The notes under the pieces: model-generated
What the model saw: only the letters and a program-made list of their open reading frames with translations
Database searches by the model: none
What the model was told of the DNA's origin: nothing
Program-made: the position numbers and the translations under genes
Assembly (NCBI GenBank): GCA_024195585.1
Contig: SWBL01000046.1
Coordinates: 62,001-126,000, forward strand
Reading direction: 5' to 3'
DNA from: Aureobasidium sp. EXF-3400
Taxonomy: Eukaryota > Ascomycota > Dothideomycetes > Dothideales > Saccotheciaceae
DNA length: 64,000 nt
Shown here: in pieces, positions 32,187 to 43,900 of the stretch
How positions within the stretch are numbered: the first letter of the stretch is position 1
Layout: the number at the start of each line of letters is the position of its first letter

Positions 32187-33125
32187 TTGATTTTTTCTCT
32201 CTTGCTTTTGCGTTGAAGTTTTTCGATGTATTTGTTCTTGTTGCATACCCCTTGTTTGTTCTTGTCGTTCTTCTTGATCTTCGTTGTTGTGTCTTTTTTT
32301 TCCCCCTTGTTGCTGCTTTTTGTTTTTCTTGTGACACGGTCTTGCGAGATCATATGATACCATAATGTGGGAAGGACCTGGGACAGCAACTGTTCTTGAT
32401 ATACACAATGACGAAAATGTCCTATATATACATACCTCAATCAGCACCCTTGAAAGGGTGCTGCAATGAACACTTATATCTACATACCTTTTGTCTCACG
32501 AGACAACCTTCCCTTCACGTCCTCGATCGACGTCCAATTTCAATCAGGAATAGCATCGCATGCAAACCTTTCTACTTACTCTTTTCCTTGCTTTCCAATC
32601 TGTTTTGTTTCTGGATCTCACAATCTTACTCTCTTCGTTGTTTATCTGCTTCTCAATATTCAAGAGAAAGGTGTTCTCTACTAACCAATCTTCCTTGCAC
32701 AGATCTCCCACCTCAACTCCAAAACCTCCTCATCCACAAAACGGTGGTATTACTTTATCGACAAGCCTTCTACGCACCATACCTGCTCCTGCAAGCTATC
32801 TCCACACCACACCTGCTCTTGCAAGTATTCCCACAACACTTCTGAAGATTTGAGGGGAAGAAGTGGAAGGACTAGTGGTGAAGCTACCAGAGGAAATAGC
32901 TGTGAGGTTGAGGGTGGGGATGGTGCGGGTTATCAGGTTAATGCGGATCATGGCCGTGGCGAGAGAAGTAAGGAGAAGAGACAGCGTAACAGAGAAGGTT
33001 GGTGGTGGAGAGCTTAGGTGTGTTGATGAGGCAGAAGATGGCACGAAGGGCGAGACGAGTAAAAGATGAAGACGATGGAACGAGAATGTATTTGCTAGTG
33101 AGATCATCACCAACGAGAAATTAAA
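32187..33125. other. Convergent intergenic region
   Basis: About 940 bp between converging genes. T-rich after 32190. Around 32770-32830 the word CACACCTGCTC-like recurs imperfectly (GCACCATACCTGCTCCTGCAAG, then CCACACCTGCTCTTGCAAG). No convincing gene. Confidence 0.5.
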
Positions 33126-34589
33126 TCAAGCATCAGTACCAGCAGCAACATCGTCTAGAACTTCTTTGATAACATCCCAGTCTTTCTCAATGCTGGATTT
33201 CCAATTCGAGATGGCAAATCTACATGCTGGCTCTGCTTGCCAAGATGTCCCTGAGACATAGATCTTTCTCGTGGCGTTGATCTTTCGCACTAATGCTGCG
33301 TTCAGATCTGGATTGACTGCTCTAAACAAGACAATGATGAAGATGCTTGAGTGGGTGTGATCATCTTGCTGGGTCGAAGGGGGAAGAAGTTGGTAAGCAT
33401 CGCTTGCATGCATGTAAGCGGCAATCTTACGAGCAAGTTCAATCTGGCGTTCGAGCATATCAACAAATCCTTCTCGTCCATATGCAACTAGATTTGCATA
33501 CACGGGCAGTGCTCTGAACCTTCTCGAATTTTCAATACCGATGTTGAGTGGTGAAGGTACACTGCCATTTGCCGCATTGAGATACGGTGCACCCGGGTTC
33601 TGAAACACAGCCGTGGCAAGATCCAAGTGACGAGAGAGGAGAATGCCGCAGTCGTAGGGGACATTGAATAGCTTGTGTGCGTCTGCAGCTATTGAGTCTG
33701 CGAATTCGAGGTTTCTTACGCCGCGCTTCAAAAGCTCGTACTCTGGTGTGGATGGAAGGATTCGGGCGAGTAGACCAAATGCTGCGTCGACGTGCAACCA
33801 GGCACCATACTGATCAGCCAGTTTACGCAGCACAAGCATTTCATCCGCGTCGGTGGCAAATAGGCCGCTGTTTACTTCAGAGCAAGATATTGAGATGATT
33901 GAAGCAACGTTTTGGCTCTTTTGTAGTGCTAGCTCCAGAGCTTTTAGATCAAATCGATGGGGCGCATGAGCTTGATGGTCGCCCACATCTCTCACACTAG
34001 CATGTCCAAGGCCAAGTATCGATGCCGCTTTCCTGAGCGAGCTATGAGGCACAGTGGTCAGGATTTGAATGTTGTTGATGCCAGCAGCTTGCATAGCAGC
34101 AAAAAGACCTTGGGACGAAACATCTGCAGTGACACCAGTACGAGCTGCCGCAACCTTGATAATATGCTCGCGAGCACAAGCAAGACCGACGACATTGCTT
34201 GCTGTAGCACCAGTAGTGAACAGCCTATGGTTCCATTGTTTAGGGTCTAGGTCGACCAAGTCACACACCATGTCCAAGGCAGCGGCTTCAACGTCCGTAG
34301 CTATGGTCTCGTTGGGCAGATGTACTTGGACGTTCTGATCATATTCAGTGACCATGTTGTCGGCGAAGACAGCAGCAGGAGTTGCGCCTCCAGTCACAAA
34401 TCCATAGTAGCGGGAGGATTGGCTGTTCGCATTGAGGGCAGGAGCTACGTCTTGCGTCAAATGTTGTTTAGCAGCATCCAAGCCGAGTCCGGTACAAGGA
34501 AGCTCTCTGTGTAAGTCCAGCAATGCCCGTGAGATCTGTGAAGCAGGTGGAAGCACATGCGAAGGACTCGCTGATGATTTTGTCTCCAT
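33126..34589 (-). CDS. PLP-dependent group II (aromatic-L-amino-acid-type) decarboxylase family protein
   Basis: Single exon, 487 residues. Fold type I PLP enzyme: substrate-side SSRYYGFVTGGATPA, TTGATASN, the PLP-stacking His182 in VPHSS, the ring-N-binding Asp268 in WLHVDAAFG, and the Schiff-base Lys306 in ADAHKLFNVPYDCG. This matches the pyridoxal decarboxylase family (glutamate, tyrosine, DOPA and tryptophan decarboxylases and relatives). No signal or targeting peptide, so likely cytosolic. The fungal members near this sequence include enzymes of unknown substrate; some have shifted to aldehyde synthase or amino-acid-cleaving activity, so the name is only a family call. Start at 34589 gives the usual length. 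Confidence 0.88.
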   Translation of the reverse strand: METKSSASPSHVLPPASQISRALLDLHRELPCTGLGLDAAKQHLTQDVAPALNANSQSSRYYGFVTGGATPAAVFADNMVTEYDQNVQVHLPNETIATDVEAAALDMVCDLVDLDPKQWNHRLFTTGATASNVVGLACAREHIIKVAAARTGVTADVSSQGLFAAMQAAGINNIQILTTVPHSSLRKAASILGLGHASVRDVGDHQAHAPHRFDLKALELALQKSQNVASIISISCSEVNSGLFATDADEMLVLRKLADQYGAWLHVDAAFGLLARILPSTPEYELLKRGVRNLEFADSIAADAHKLFNVPYDCGILLSRHLDLATAVFQNPGAPYLNAANGSVPSPLNIGIENSRRFRALPVYANLVAYGREGFVDMLERQIELARKIAAYMHASDAYQLLPPSTQQDDHTHSSIFIIVLFRAVNPDLNAALVRKINATRKIYVSGTSWQAEPACRFAISNWKSSIEKDWDVIKEVLDDVAAGTDA

Positions 34590-35360
34590 ACTGATGCGAT
34601 GGAATAGCCAGAATCTATATTGTGTCGCACAGCTCTGTTTAATGGATGGTCAATTGTCCACTAAGAAGGATCAAAGCACTTATGCATGAGACGGCCACTC
34701 CTGCCTTCTGGTTTCGGCCAGTTGTCACACGTGTTGCAAGGGAAAGTGCTGAGGGCGCTAAGATGAGTGGCTGACGAAGTCGCTCCTTCTGGTTCAGGAG
34801 ACGGAAGCGAAGGTCGGGCACAGTATAGTTCTAGGCAACAACATAACGACGGAACGATATTCAAACGATTGGAACATCAAGCATCGAGTTCCGTCAGACG
34901 ATGTAATCAACATGCTTTGGAAACTAGTCAGAGCCGTTCACAATCACCCATTGGCGAAGGACGCTTCATTAATCAAGAAAGCGGTATTTCAATCACGAGT
35001 ATGACCAGAGAGATATCACGAGTGCTAAGATGGCTACGCCTCGCAAACACCATATCAATTAAGGAAGTGTTCCGCATTTCTATCATAAGTTCAGATACTC
35101 TATACAATGACAGTGTCTTGCATGCGAAGAGGTTGTAAACTTGAGCAGGGTGAGACCGTGAGCAAGGGAAACAGCGCCAAGGGATCCACCATATCGAGTT
35201 AGCGCAAAGCACGTGAGGTCGCGGCTCGTCGCGGGCAGTCGCGTCTGCCGCGATTCGAGATTCCAGAACGAATTAATCGAGCAGGAACAGGCGCCACTCG
35301 AGGAAGAGACAATTCATGTTGGAGGAGCAAGACAGACGACATCAATATTCGTGATGCTCA
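34590..35360. other. Divergent intergenic region
   Basis: About 770 bp between the starts of the decarboxylase (minus) and the RecQ helicase (plus). Contains promoters for both. No gene seen. Confidence 0.5.
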
Positions 35361-38300
35361 ATGACTAAGAACAACCTCCGCGAGCAGCTTGGATGGTTGC
35401 TACAGGAAAAACCGTGTATTCCAAAACACTCGCCCTCGCTACCGCCAATACCTCTATCCTCTGGTCCCTCTTCGCAGACACAGCTTTCGCAGAACGTAAC
35501 CGGGAATGTCAACTCGCCACCGACACGTTCGTCGATACAAACAACGCGTCCGACCACTGCATCCACTGCAGTAGAGCGAGAAAGACCGAATCCAATCCCG
35601 CGTGGCGAGCCCAGTGCGAACATGGCAAGGTTGAGAGCCGCTGCCTCGTCCTCTCCTACTAAGCCGGCTCCTGTGTCTCTTCCCGAGAGGTCATCTCAAT
35701 CGAATAATAGACCAGCCATTTCCAAACTGTCCAACCGTCTCGATTCGTATGCTCAATCACCCGCCGCACGTACCAACATGTCCCGAACAACACCTGCATT
35801 GCCTTTCGAGGTTGATATTCTCGACCTTACGGAAGATGCTTTGCCCACACCGGTTCGACTATTGTCACATCTGAAAGGCCAAAAGAGAAAGAGCGATGAG
35901 CACAGAGCTGATACATACAACCGCTCGACTTCAAAAGCGCCTCGTCTAGAGACGATCCAACAACCTGACGATGATGACGATGATAGTTTCATGTCTATCG
36001 ATGACCTGGTAGATGACGAACCAATTGGCCCACCTCCTCCGTATTCGACCGTCGCACAATCACCGGCTAAGCGCCCTGCTCAAGCGCCTGTACCGTCTTC
36101 GAGTTCGACCATGGGTCCTCCACCACAAGAGAGACGAGTCGAGCGTCAAGTAGTGGATAGTGAAGACGAAGATATGGAAGACATTCACGACAATATACTC
36201 GAGCCACGTCTGCCATCTCCTGTCAAGTTGAAGCAGCAATCAGTATCTCCAAAGAAACCACTGCAGACTCCCGCGCTCAGACGTGTCGCTGAATCGCCTG
36301 CTGTTGGCTCGCAATCTCCTGGTCTTGCACCACTATCTTCGAGCGAAGATGCTCTCATAAACAAGTTTCTCTCCTGGACCCAAGAAGACTTCGAGTCGAA
36401 GCTGGCCGAGGCTGGTGATCGTCTCGCACAAGCTACTGACGATTACATGGCAGCCATGGAGTCCCTAGAACTTGATGACGTACCAGCCCATATCACAGAC
36501 GCCTATGAGCAGGCAGGTGAGGTTGAGGAAACTTTGAAAAGTTTGAAGAGTTTCAAGGACAGACTTGATGCACTAGACTTCGAAATGAAGAACATCTCAG
36601 GTCTTGTGAGGAAAGCTCTACTTGCCCGACAAAAACCTACAAAAGAGCATGAGGAGATGAAACAGCTCAAACAACGTATTCGCGACACACATACCGATAT
36701 CCTGCCGCTTCTTCAAAGTCTGGAGTCTGCCGGTCTCATGTCCACCTTCAAGAAGCCCGCTGCTGTCGCGGTAAAGTCGACTCAAGCAGTACCCAGAGCG
36801 AAGACGGAGATCTTGCGGAGTCCTGGTCCTGAAAGGATCAAGCAGACTCAGCTATCCAGTGGCAGAAATGTCGAAAGCTTCCCCGGTGTTGAGGACACTC
36901 CACCTAGACCAACAAGAAGAATCAAGCCTGAGCCAGACATGGAGGATCCCAGTGTGATGGAGATTAGTCCGCCTCGTCACTTTCCCGAAAGGAACGTCCG
37001 CCCCAACAATAACAATGCTCCTCTTTCACCGTCGAAACGGAACAACACAACTTCGACCAGTCACCAAACCTCGACAAAACCAACAACCTCGACTAGAGAT
37101 TTTGCTCAACCTCACAGACACAGTAACAAGGAGAATTATGGAGTGCCTGACGAATTTGACGAGTTCGAGGAGGAAGATGAAAGCCTCTTCAGCAACATCA
37201 TGGGTACACCTCCAGCGCAAGTCGTTGATGATGATGAAGAAAACTACGATGACGAATTCGGCGACGATGAGGACCTTATGGAACTTGCGACAGAGTTTGA
37301 AGATCATTCTACTTTCCACGGCGTATCTCGTCAGTCCAATGATCGATCCGCTACCGTCCAAATCTCGAATGCTTCCAAGTCACGACCAAAGAAACCTACT
37401 CCTGTCAAGAGACCGGAGACACTTGATGAAGAAGTTGGAGACTTCCCATGGACTAAACAAGTCAAGAGCGGACTTACCAAGGTTTTTAAACTGCCTGGAT
37501 TCCGATTGAATCAGGCCAACGCGATCAATGCCACACTTGCGGGCCGACATGTTTTCGTGCTCATGCCGACTGGAGGTGGTAAATCCTTGTGCTACCAACT
37601 ACCAGCGATTGTCAAGTTAGGAAAGACGTCTGGCGTCACTGTCGTCGTCTCGCCATTGCTGAGTTTGATGGAAGATCAGGTCTCGCACTTGCGAGCACGG
37701 GGTATCCAAGCATTTGCACTCACTGGCAATACGACGATGGATGAGCGCAGGGAAGTCACAAGCACCTTTACGAAACCCAACGTACAGGAGTTTGTGCAGC
37801 TGCTCTACGTCACACCAGAGATGTTGAACAAGAGTGGTATGATGAAGACTGCTTTCAAAGATCTGCACCGCAAAGGCAAGCTTGCGAGGATTGTCATCGA
37901 CGAAGCCCACTGCGTCAGTCAATGGGGGCACGACTTCAGACCGGACTACAAAGAACTTGGTATGGTCTTGAACGAATATCCTGGTGTGCCCATCATGGCC
38001 CTCACAGCTACTGCGACCGAAAACGTCAAAGTCGACACCATTGGTAACCTCGGTATCAATGGTTGTGACGTCTTTTCGCAGAGCTTCAACCGTCCGAACT
38101 TGAGATACTATGTCTACAGCAAGCCGAAGAAGTCAGTGCTTCTTGACAGAATCCAAGAGATTATCGAGGATGAACACAAGAATGAGTGTGGTATCATATA
38201 CTGCCTTTCGAGGAAACAATGCGAGGATGTCGCCGGAGAGCTCCGTGCACGTCGTATTAAAGCTCATCATTATCATGCTGGCATGGAACCCGAAGCAAAA

Positions 38301-40151
38301 AGCAAGGTTCAAAAGGATTGGCAACGAGGTGAAACCAAGGTTATCGTCGCAACCATCGCCTTCGGCATGGGTATTGACAAGCCCGACGTTCGTTTCGTCA
38401 TCCACCACACGATTCCCAAGAGTCTTGAGGGGTACTACCAGGAGACTGGTCGTGCTGGACGTGACGGTGCAGAGTCAGACTGTTACCTGTTCTATGGCAC
38501 CCACGACTTGTTTACGCTACGAAAGATGATCGACGAGAACGAGAGCGGTAGCAAGGAACAGAAAGATCGTCAACACGATATGCTTCGCAGAGTTGCACAG
38601 TTTTGCTTGAACAAAACAGACTGCCGTCGCGTTCAGGTCCTAGCTTACTTCGCAGAGAGTTTCTCGAAGGGAGACTGCAACAATGCTTGCGACAATTGTA
38701 ACACAACTGAAGAGCTAGTCCAAGAAGACTACACTGAGCTCGGCCTCGCTGCAGTCGAGCTTGTCAAGGAGATCGCCTCTGTCCGTAATGTTACTCTCCA
38801 TCAATGTCTTGATCTTTTTCGAGGCACCGGTCGTAACCTCGACCCTGAGGACAAGAAAGCCGAGAACTTTGGTGCGGGTAAAGATCTTGATCGAGAGAAC
38901 GTTGATCGCCTGTTTGGTCTTCTATTGGCTGAAGATGTTATCCGCGAGTTCTCTGTGTTCAACAAATCGAAATTCGCCAACCAATACATCGGACTTGGAC
39001 CGAAAAGGCACATGTTCGGACATGGGCGCGGCAAGCAGAAGCTGATGCTTTACGTTCCAGTAGCAGCAGCGGGTGGAAAAGCCACCAAACGAAAGCCAAA
39101 GGCTACGATGGGCACCGGCGTCAAGGCCTCCAAGGCGGCTAAGAAAGGCCAGCAGTATCCTTCCACCAATATCTCCTCTCCAGTCCAAGCAGGCCCAAGC
39201 CGAAAGCGTGGCGAACTTACTCGCAATGGCTACAAGCGTGATACCTTCATCGTCGAAGATCCTGACGAGGACGAAGACTACGCCCAGTCTGAGGATGAGG
39301 AGGATGAGGACGGTTATTTCGAGCCCCTTCGAACAGAAGCAACCTCTCGCTCTCGAAACCAAACAAGGCTTGGAGAACCAATTACTAGGGACGAAGCTCT
39401 TCACAATCTGGACGAAATCCACCAGGATGTGATCGCGTCGTTCGTTCAGCAAGCCAAAGAAGAGATGCTGCTACTTATGAAGAGAAAACAATTGCGTCAA
39501 CAACCATTCTCCGATACAATGCTGCGTGAGATGGCCATCAAGTTCCCGAAGACACTGGATGCCATGAAAGGAATCAGGGGCATCGATCCGGTCAAGGTTG
39601 ATTACCACGGCACAAGCTTGCTTCCTCTGATCGCTCAATACAAGAAACACCTCGATACGATGATGCAAGGCTCAGAAGACGTGCCATACGATCCAAATCA
39701 CGCTACAGTGATCTATATCGAGAGTGACGACGAGAAGGACGACGATGATGATGAGTTTGGATACGACGGTGGATTCAGTTCTGAGCCCGAGGGCGCAAGT
39801 CAAGAAAGATCCTCATACTTCAAACCCAATGCTGAGGTCGAGGCGTTCAACGCTAGGTTCTCACAGTCACAGGCTGCTCCTAAAGCAGCTGTGCCACCGC
39901 CCAACAAGCGCGCTGCCCGTACCGGGTCTGGTGGCGCTAAATTTGGTGGCAAGAAAGGAGCTCCTCGTCGGCCAAGTTATGGCAAAGGCAAATCCGCTGC
40001 TGGAGGAGCAGTCAAAAAACGCGCACCAGCTGCAAAGAAACAAAGTAGCATTGCTGCGAAGTACGCGTACAACGACAGCGGGGCTGGCCCATCCAAAAGA
40101 GGAGGCGGTGGTGGTGGCACTTCTAGTGGAATTGGCATGATGCCATTGTAA
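35361..40151 (+). CDS. SGS1: RecQ-family DNA helicase (Sgs1/BLM ortholog)
   Basis: Single exon, 1596 residues; it starts MTKNNLREQLGWLLQEKP, the usual opening of fungal BLM-type proteins. A long acidic, disordered N-terminus (about 1-690) is followed by the superfamily 2 helicase core: Walker A PTGGGKSLCYQLP near residue 735, DEAHCVSQWGHDFRP near 845, LTATAT, and motif VI QETGRAGRDG. The RQC zinc site is visible as CRRVQVLAYF and CNNACDNC near 1090-1115, followed by a winged helix, and an HRDC-like domain near 1340-1440. The C-terminal tail is Gly/Lys-rich. It unwinds recombination intermediates with Top3 and Rmi1 (the STR/BTR dissolvasome); Rmi1 is encoded 16 kb downstream. Other fungal names are musN and qde-3. 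A later ATG could be used, but 35361 fits the family. Confidence 0.95.
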   Translation: MTKNNLREQLGWLLQEKPCIPKHSPSLPPIPLSSGPSSQTQLSQNVTGNVNSPPTRSSIQTTRPTTASTAVERERPNPIPRGEPSANMARLRAAASSSPTKPAPVSLPERSSQSNNRPAISKLSNRLDSYAQSPAARTNMSRTTPALPFEVDILDLTEDALPTPVRLLSHLKGQKRKSDEHRADTYNRSTSKAPRLETIQQPDDDDDDSFMSIDDLVDDEPIGPPPPYSTVAQSPAKRPAQAPVPSSSSTMGPPPQERRVERQVVDSEDEDMEDIHDNILEPRLPSPVKLKQQSVSPKKPLQTPALRRVAESPAVGSQSPGLAPLSSSEDALINKFLSWTQEDFESKLAEAGDRLAQATDDYMAAMESLELDDVPAHITDAYEQAGEVEETLKSLKSFKDRLDALDFEMKNISGLVRKALLARQKPTKEHEEMKQLKQRIRDTHTDILPLLQSLESAGLMSTFKKPAAVAVKSTQAVPRAKTEILRSPGPERIKQTQLSSGRNVESFPGVEDTPPRPTRRIKPEPDMEDPSVMEISPPRHFPERNVRPNNNNAPLSPSKRNNTTSTSHQTSTKPTTSTRDFAQPHRHSNKENYGVPDEFDEFEEEDESLFSNIMGTPPAQVVDDDEENYDDEFGDDEDLMELATEFEDHSTFHGVSRQSNDRSATVQISNASKSRPKKPTPVKRPETLDEEVGDFPWTKQVKSGLTKVFKLPGFRLNQANAINATLAGRHVFVLMPTGGGKSLCYQLPAIVKLGKTSGVTVVVSPLLSLMEDQVSHLRARGIQAFALTGNTTMDERREVTSTFTKPNVQEFVQLLYVTPEMLNKSGMMKTAFKDLHRKGKLARIVIDEAHCVSQWGHDFRPDYKELGMVLNEYPGVPIMALTATATENVKVDTIGNLGINGCDVFSQSFNRPNLRYYVYSKPKKSVLLDRIQEIIEDEHKNECGIIYCLSRKQCEDVAGELRARRIKAHHYHAGMEPEAKSKVQKDWQRGETKVIVATIAFGMGIDKPDVRFVIHHTIPKSLEGYYQETGRAGRDGAESDCYLFYGTHDLFTLRKMIDENESGSKEQKDRQHDMLRRVAQFCLNKTDCRRVQVLAYFAESFSKGDCNNACDNCNTTEELVQEDYTELGLAAVELVKEIASVRNVTLHQCLDLFRGTGRNLDPEDKKAENFGAGKDLDRENVDRLFGLLLAEDVIREFSVFNKSKFANQYIGLGPKRHMFGHGRGKQKLMLYVPVAAAGGKATKRKPKATMGTGVKASKAAKKGQQYPSTNISSPVQAGPSRKRGELTRNGYKRDTFIVEDPDEDEDYAQSEDEEDEDGYFEPLRTEATSRSRNQTRLGEPITRDEALHNLDEIHQDVIASFVQQAKEEMLLLMKRKQLRQQPFSDTMLREMAIKFPKTLDAMKGIRGIDPVKVDYHGTSLLPLIAQYKKHLDTMMQGSEDVPYDPNHATVIYIESDDEKDDDDDEFGYDGGFSSEPEGASQERSSYFKPNAEVEAFNARFSQSQAAPKAAVPPPNKRAARTGSGGAKFGGKKGAPRRPSYGKGKSAAGGAVKKRAPAAKKQSSIAAKYAYNDSGAGPSKRGGGGGGTSSGIGMMPL

Positions 40152-40940
40152 GGAGACCTTTTTCGTATTCCTCATTGTTTTTGCCTTTCTTTGCTATGAA
40201 TTGGTGTCAAGGGTATTGAAAGGGTTGCACATTGCTTCACTTGTGCATGCATAGGGTGTTTGCTTCAAGAGGCAGGTTTCTTGTTTTATTGCTTGCATCT
40301 TCTTAGACCTTTTTCATGAGTTACGATATGAAAGAATTCAACAAACAATATTGTTGAGGTTGATGAAGCACAGAAGATTGAATTCACATGGAATGGGCTA
40401 CTTGTTTATTGATGTGTACTTCTGTGTCTTGTGCACATGTACAGTGTCAAGGTACATTCAAGCAATGCTGCAGACTGACTCCCAATGAGCTTTTTACGTA
40501 TTGCTCCATCAAATCAGCCATGGAGCACATCAAGAAAAGCAACGCAAAGGTGTCACATCACTCAGTCTCAGAACCAAACCCTGGACTCCTCCTTGAGTAG
40601 TGTATATATTCACCTCAAGTTGCTTTTGTTGCTGTGATGGAGTTGAGTGGTGTAATCGCTTACACTCCATGCCTAGCAACATTTGGTAATGGAACAATCA
40701 ATCAAAATTTCTGCCGTGTATGACTTGAATTGCTTCATGTGGGCTAATATCCGTCATTGGGTGACTTTTATCAAGGAGTTTGGTAGGGAGTCTGTCCACA
40801 AGATAGTTTTTGCTCTTTCAGTGAACGGAACGGTCAGAGGCTATATATTAGAGCTGTATTTGTCACGGAATGGCTCCAACTGATTCAGGACAAGTAATCA
40901 TTTTGTATGGTAGTGTTGACGCCTTTGCATTCTACTTGAG
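40152..40940. other. Convergent intergenic region
   Basis: About 790 bp between the RecQ stop and the sugar transporter stop. AT-rich in parts. No gene seen. Confidence 0.5.
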
Positions 40941-42870
40941 TTAGGCAACCGCAGGTGCTTGTGTAGTAGCGGCCAACTCCCTTTCAATCCTCAGTTTACG
41001 GATCTCTTCCTCTTCACTACCGCCTGCATCTCTAAACACATGATCCATCTCTTCCAAACTCTTTCCATTGGTCTCCGGAACACAGAAGAATACCCAAATG
41101 CCTGAAAAGACGCAGAAAGCGGCGAAGAAGATGTAGGCGCCGTAGTTTTTCGTGCCGGAGATTAGAGGTGGGGTTATGAGGCCGATGATACTTTGTTGAG
41201 GTGTTAATCATTGAATGGTTGTGTTAGGAGGAAGGGGATGATGAACTCACAAGTTGTTCAGCCAATTTGAGCATGTGGATAATGCTACTCCTTTGGCTCT
41301 GAGTGAAGATGGAAAGATTTCGCTTGGAAGTGCCCATGGTACTGGGCCCCAGCTGATTTGTGTTAGTAACTGGACAGGTTCATATGCTTGATCACAACGT
41401 ACCTAGCTCCAAAGGCAACCATGTAGACAAGGAGGAAAGCTACTGCTGTCCAGCCCATGCCGCCATGGGCATCCCAGTTCTTCTGGCCTTCGCCAACAAG
41501 ACCAGCAATGATGATGTGCGAGGCTGCCATAAACAGGCTACCCCAGAGGAGAAGGGTACGACGGCCGAATCGGTCCATTGTCCATATTGAGGTTGAGCAG
41601 CCGACCTAGGAGATAAAGCGTCAGTACTATCAGAAGTGCCGAAGACTTGAACAGCGACTTACCAGTTGCATAATATTGAGCACACCAGACATGATGAGTT
41701 GCATGCTAGAATTTAGACCCATAGTCTCAAACAGTGTCGGACTATAGTAGATGAGAGCGTTTATGCCAACAAATTGCTGGAAGAACATAATGCCCACTCC
41801 CACATGGGTCCGTCGCAAGCATCCTTTCTTGAAGAGATCCGCCCAAGACGCGAGTTCGAGCTTCAAACGACTAGTTCTGGTACCATCCTGTAAGTTTGGG
41901 TGGCGCTCTTTGCTGATCTCCTTCACCAGCCTGGCTTCAGCGCGGATGTCGAACCATTCTTGCTGAACCCTGGGGTCTGTAGGAGGAAGGCGACGTAGTT
42001 GTGACAATGCGACGAGAGCTTCTTCATCCCTGCCTTTGCTACCGAGCCAGCGAGGCGAGAAAGGAAGGAACACGATTCCGACACCAAGGACCAATCCAGG
42101 CAGAATCTGCAGCAGGAAGGGAAGTCTCCAACTCCATTCGCTTGCTATCGAACGGGTTCCGTAAGTTATCCAGAATGCTACAACGATGCCGACAATGATG
42201 CTGAATTCTTCCAGAACCAGCAATGTTCCTCGAATCTCAGGCGGAGAAATCTCTGAGATATACATCGGTGCAACAGCTGATAGCCTAACGTACGCATGTC
42301 AGTTGACTCCACATGGTTTGTTGAACCTGAGGACTTACGATCCGATTCCAATGCCACCGATCAAACGAGCAACGATGAGCATGTCGTAGTCCACTGAAGC
42401 TGTTTGCAGAGCGGATCCAATAACAAAGATCACAACTGCTATAACGATACAGTACTTTCTTGAGTATTTGTCTGCAACCCATCCAGTGTTCAATGCACCG
42501 AATAAAGCCCCAAGCTCGATCATCGCGGTAAGCAGTCCTTTGTTGAAGCTAGCACCACTTGAACCAGGTGCAATCTGGTGAAAACGTTCCAGGAAGTCAT
42601 CCATGGTGAGAGTGACGGAGACAACTCCTTGATCGTATCCGAACAACAAGCCACCCATTGCTGAGAAAGCGGCACATAAGGCTACATACGAGTTTCCAAA
42701 AATGCCAGCAAGACCTGATAGATGTCAGTCGTAGTTCTTTGGTTGACAGAATAAGTACTCCGCTGACCAGCAGGACCATAGGCCTCACGAGCTTCAGGTG
42801 CGAAGACGGTCTCATGCTTCTGGACATCGACGTCGTCGATGTATTTGGTATCACTCTTGAGATCCTCCAT
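40941..42870 (-). CDS. MFS sugar (hexose-type) transporter
   Basis: Six exons on the minus strand: 42870-42768, 42714-42339, 42284-41663, 41605-41403, 41352-41251 and 41190-40941 (551 residues), all phases closing. Twelve membrane segments with sugar-porter signatures: GGLLFGYDQGVVS (helix 1), DKYSRKY and IGGIGIGS, YISEISPPEIRGTL, PFSPRWLGSKGR, MFFQQFVGINALIYYSP, DRFGRRTLLLWGS, and PVPWALPSEIFPSSLRAKG, ending in PETNGKSLEEMDHVF. It is a plasma-membrane monosaccharide transporter of the fungal Hxt/quinate-type group; the substrate is not readable. The first donor is GTCAGC (pyrimidine at +3). An upstream in-frame ATG at 42930 would add 20 residues, which I consider less likely. Confidence 0.93.
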
Positions 42871-43284
42871 GATGGATGTGATAACTTGACACAAGGTTGT
42901 GGAAGGAGACGGTGCCTCTTGACTCAGCACAGAAGCGCTGGGACTTGTATATAAGGGCGTGCCAGTCAGAAGCCGATATCATGTTGGTCACGCGGCTTAA
43001 GAATGTCCGTTGGTTCCACGGACAAGATGGGATGTTCGCATAGCCAATGAGAGCTGCTACAGAAACGAGCCCTGACCAAAGAGAGAGGCACCGGCAGGAC
43101 AACCGTCCCCAAACTTTCCCCAGGATGGACATCTCGAGTGGAGATCTGCAAGTCGGGGTTTGATGTGGAGTAAAGTAGGGATGTATATCCTTGGCTTTCG
43201 CGTCACTCTCGTTCGGTCCTTCGGTAGGTCTGTTCCCAGCTCCAAGCTTGTGATCATAGATGCATTTGGAGAACCCGAGTCGAG
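42871..43284. other. Divergent intergenic region
   Basis: About 410 bp upstream of the sugar transporter and of a small plus-strand frame. Contains GC-rich runs (for example 43095-43130). No other feature seen. Confidence 0.45.
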
Positions 43285-43613
43285 ATGTTGCTCAAGTACA
43301 TTATACAATCTGAAATCTTGAAAAAGCGCTATGTGACCATCGTTGGATGCATCCTCGTCGTCATAATCTTGGTGGTCTCTACCGATGTATGGCCTAAGTC
43401 GAAGGTATGCGAAGAAGCGCTCAACTGTCTGCCTCGAAGCAGATTGTTGTTGACCGTCAAATCATCGACTCCTCTAACAGTCTGTCATTCACCGACCTTC
43501 GGAAACAGGTTCCCTGGATGTCGTATCCAAGGAAAGATCAGCGTTTGGGGGATCGTCGCTGCCTCCACAAACATCCTGAAGCGTGTTGTTTGGAACATGA
43601 TGGCAACAGCTAG
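43285..43613 (+). CDS. Possible small single-pass membrane protein
   Basis: Candidate two-exon gene: 43285-43386, then a 56-bp intron (donor GTATGG, acceptor CGAAGCAG), then 43443-43613, giving 90 residues. The N-terminus MLLKYIIQSEILKKRY leads into one strong hydrophobic segment, VTIVGCILVVIILVVSTD, a type II signal-anchor pattern. The remaining 56 residues are polar with three or four Cys and no known domain. A second donor at 43405 would leave only a 38-bp intron, and leaving the intron in also gives an open frame (to 43722). It could equally be the 5' remnant of a larger anchored enzyme such as a glycosyltransferase. Weak case. Confidence 0.3.
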
Positions 43614-43900
43614 CTTCTATGACCCATACTCAACTTCTCCGCTCGAGCATGCGACCTTGAAGACACGCCTTCATGCAGACCTCTTTTTTTTCTTTTTTCT
43701 TTTTTTGAAACCGTCTGACTAGAGCTGGAGCTGTGATATGCAACCCAAAGAGTTTGGTTGTGTGATTTCAAAGGTGCTGCCAGTGCTTATGCACTTCTGT
43801 CCTAGCTCCCCTGTCGCATAACAAATTGCAAGATGAAAATCAAGAGACGTCGACTGAATGCATACGGATAGTCGCTTTGATTCACAAGTCAAATTGACGG

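Noticed and set aside
32796..33113. Ser/Thr/Leu-rich minus-strand frame just downstream of the decarboxylase
   Set aside because: Low complexity, no domain, begins 12 bases after the decarboxylase stop and most likely lies in its 3' UTR.
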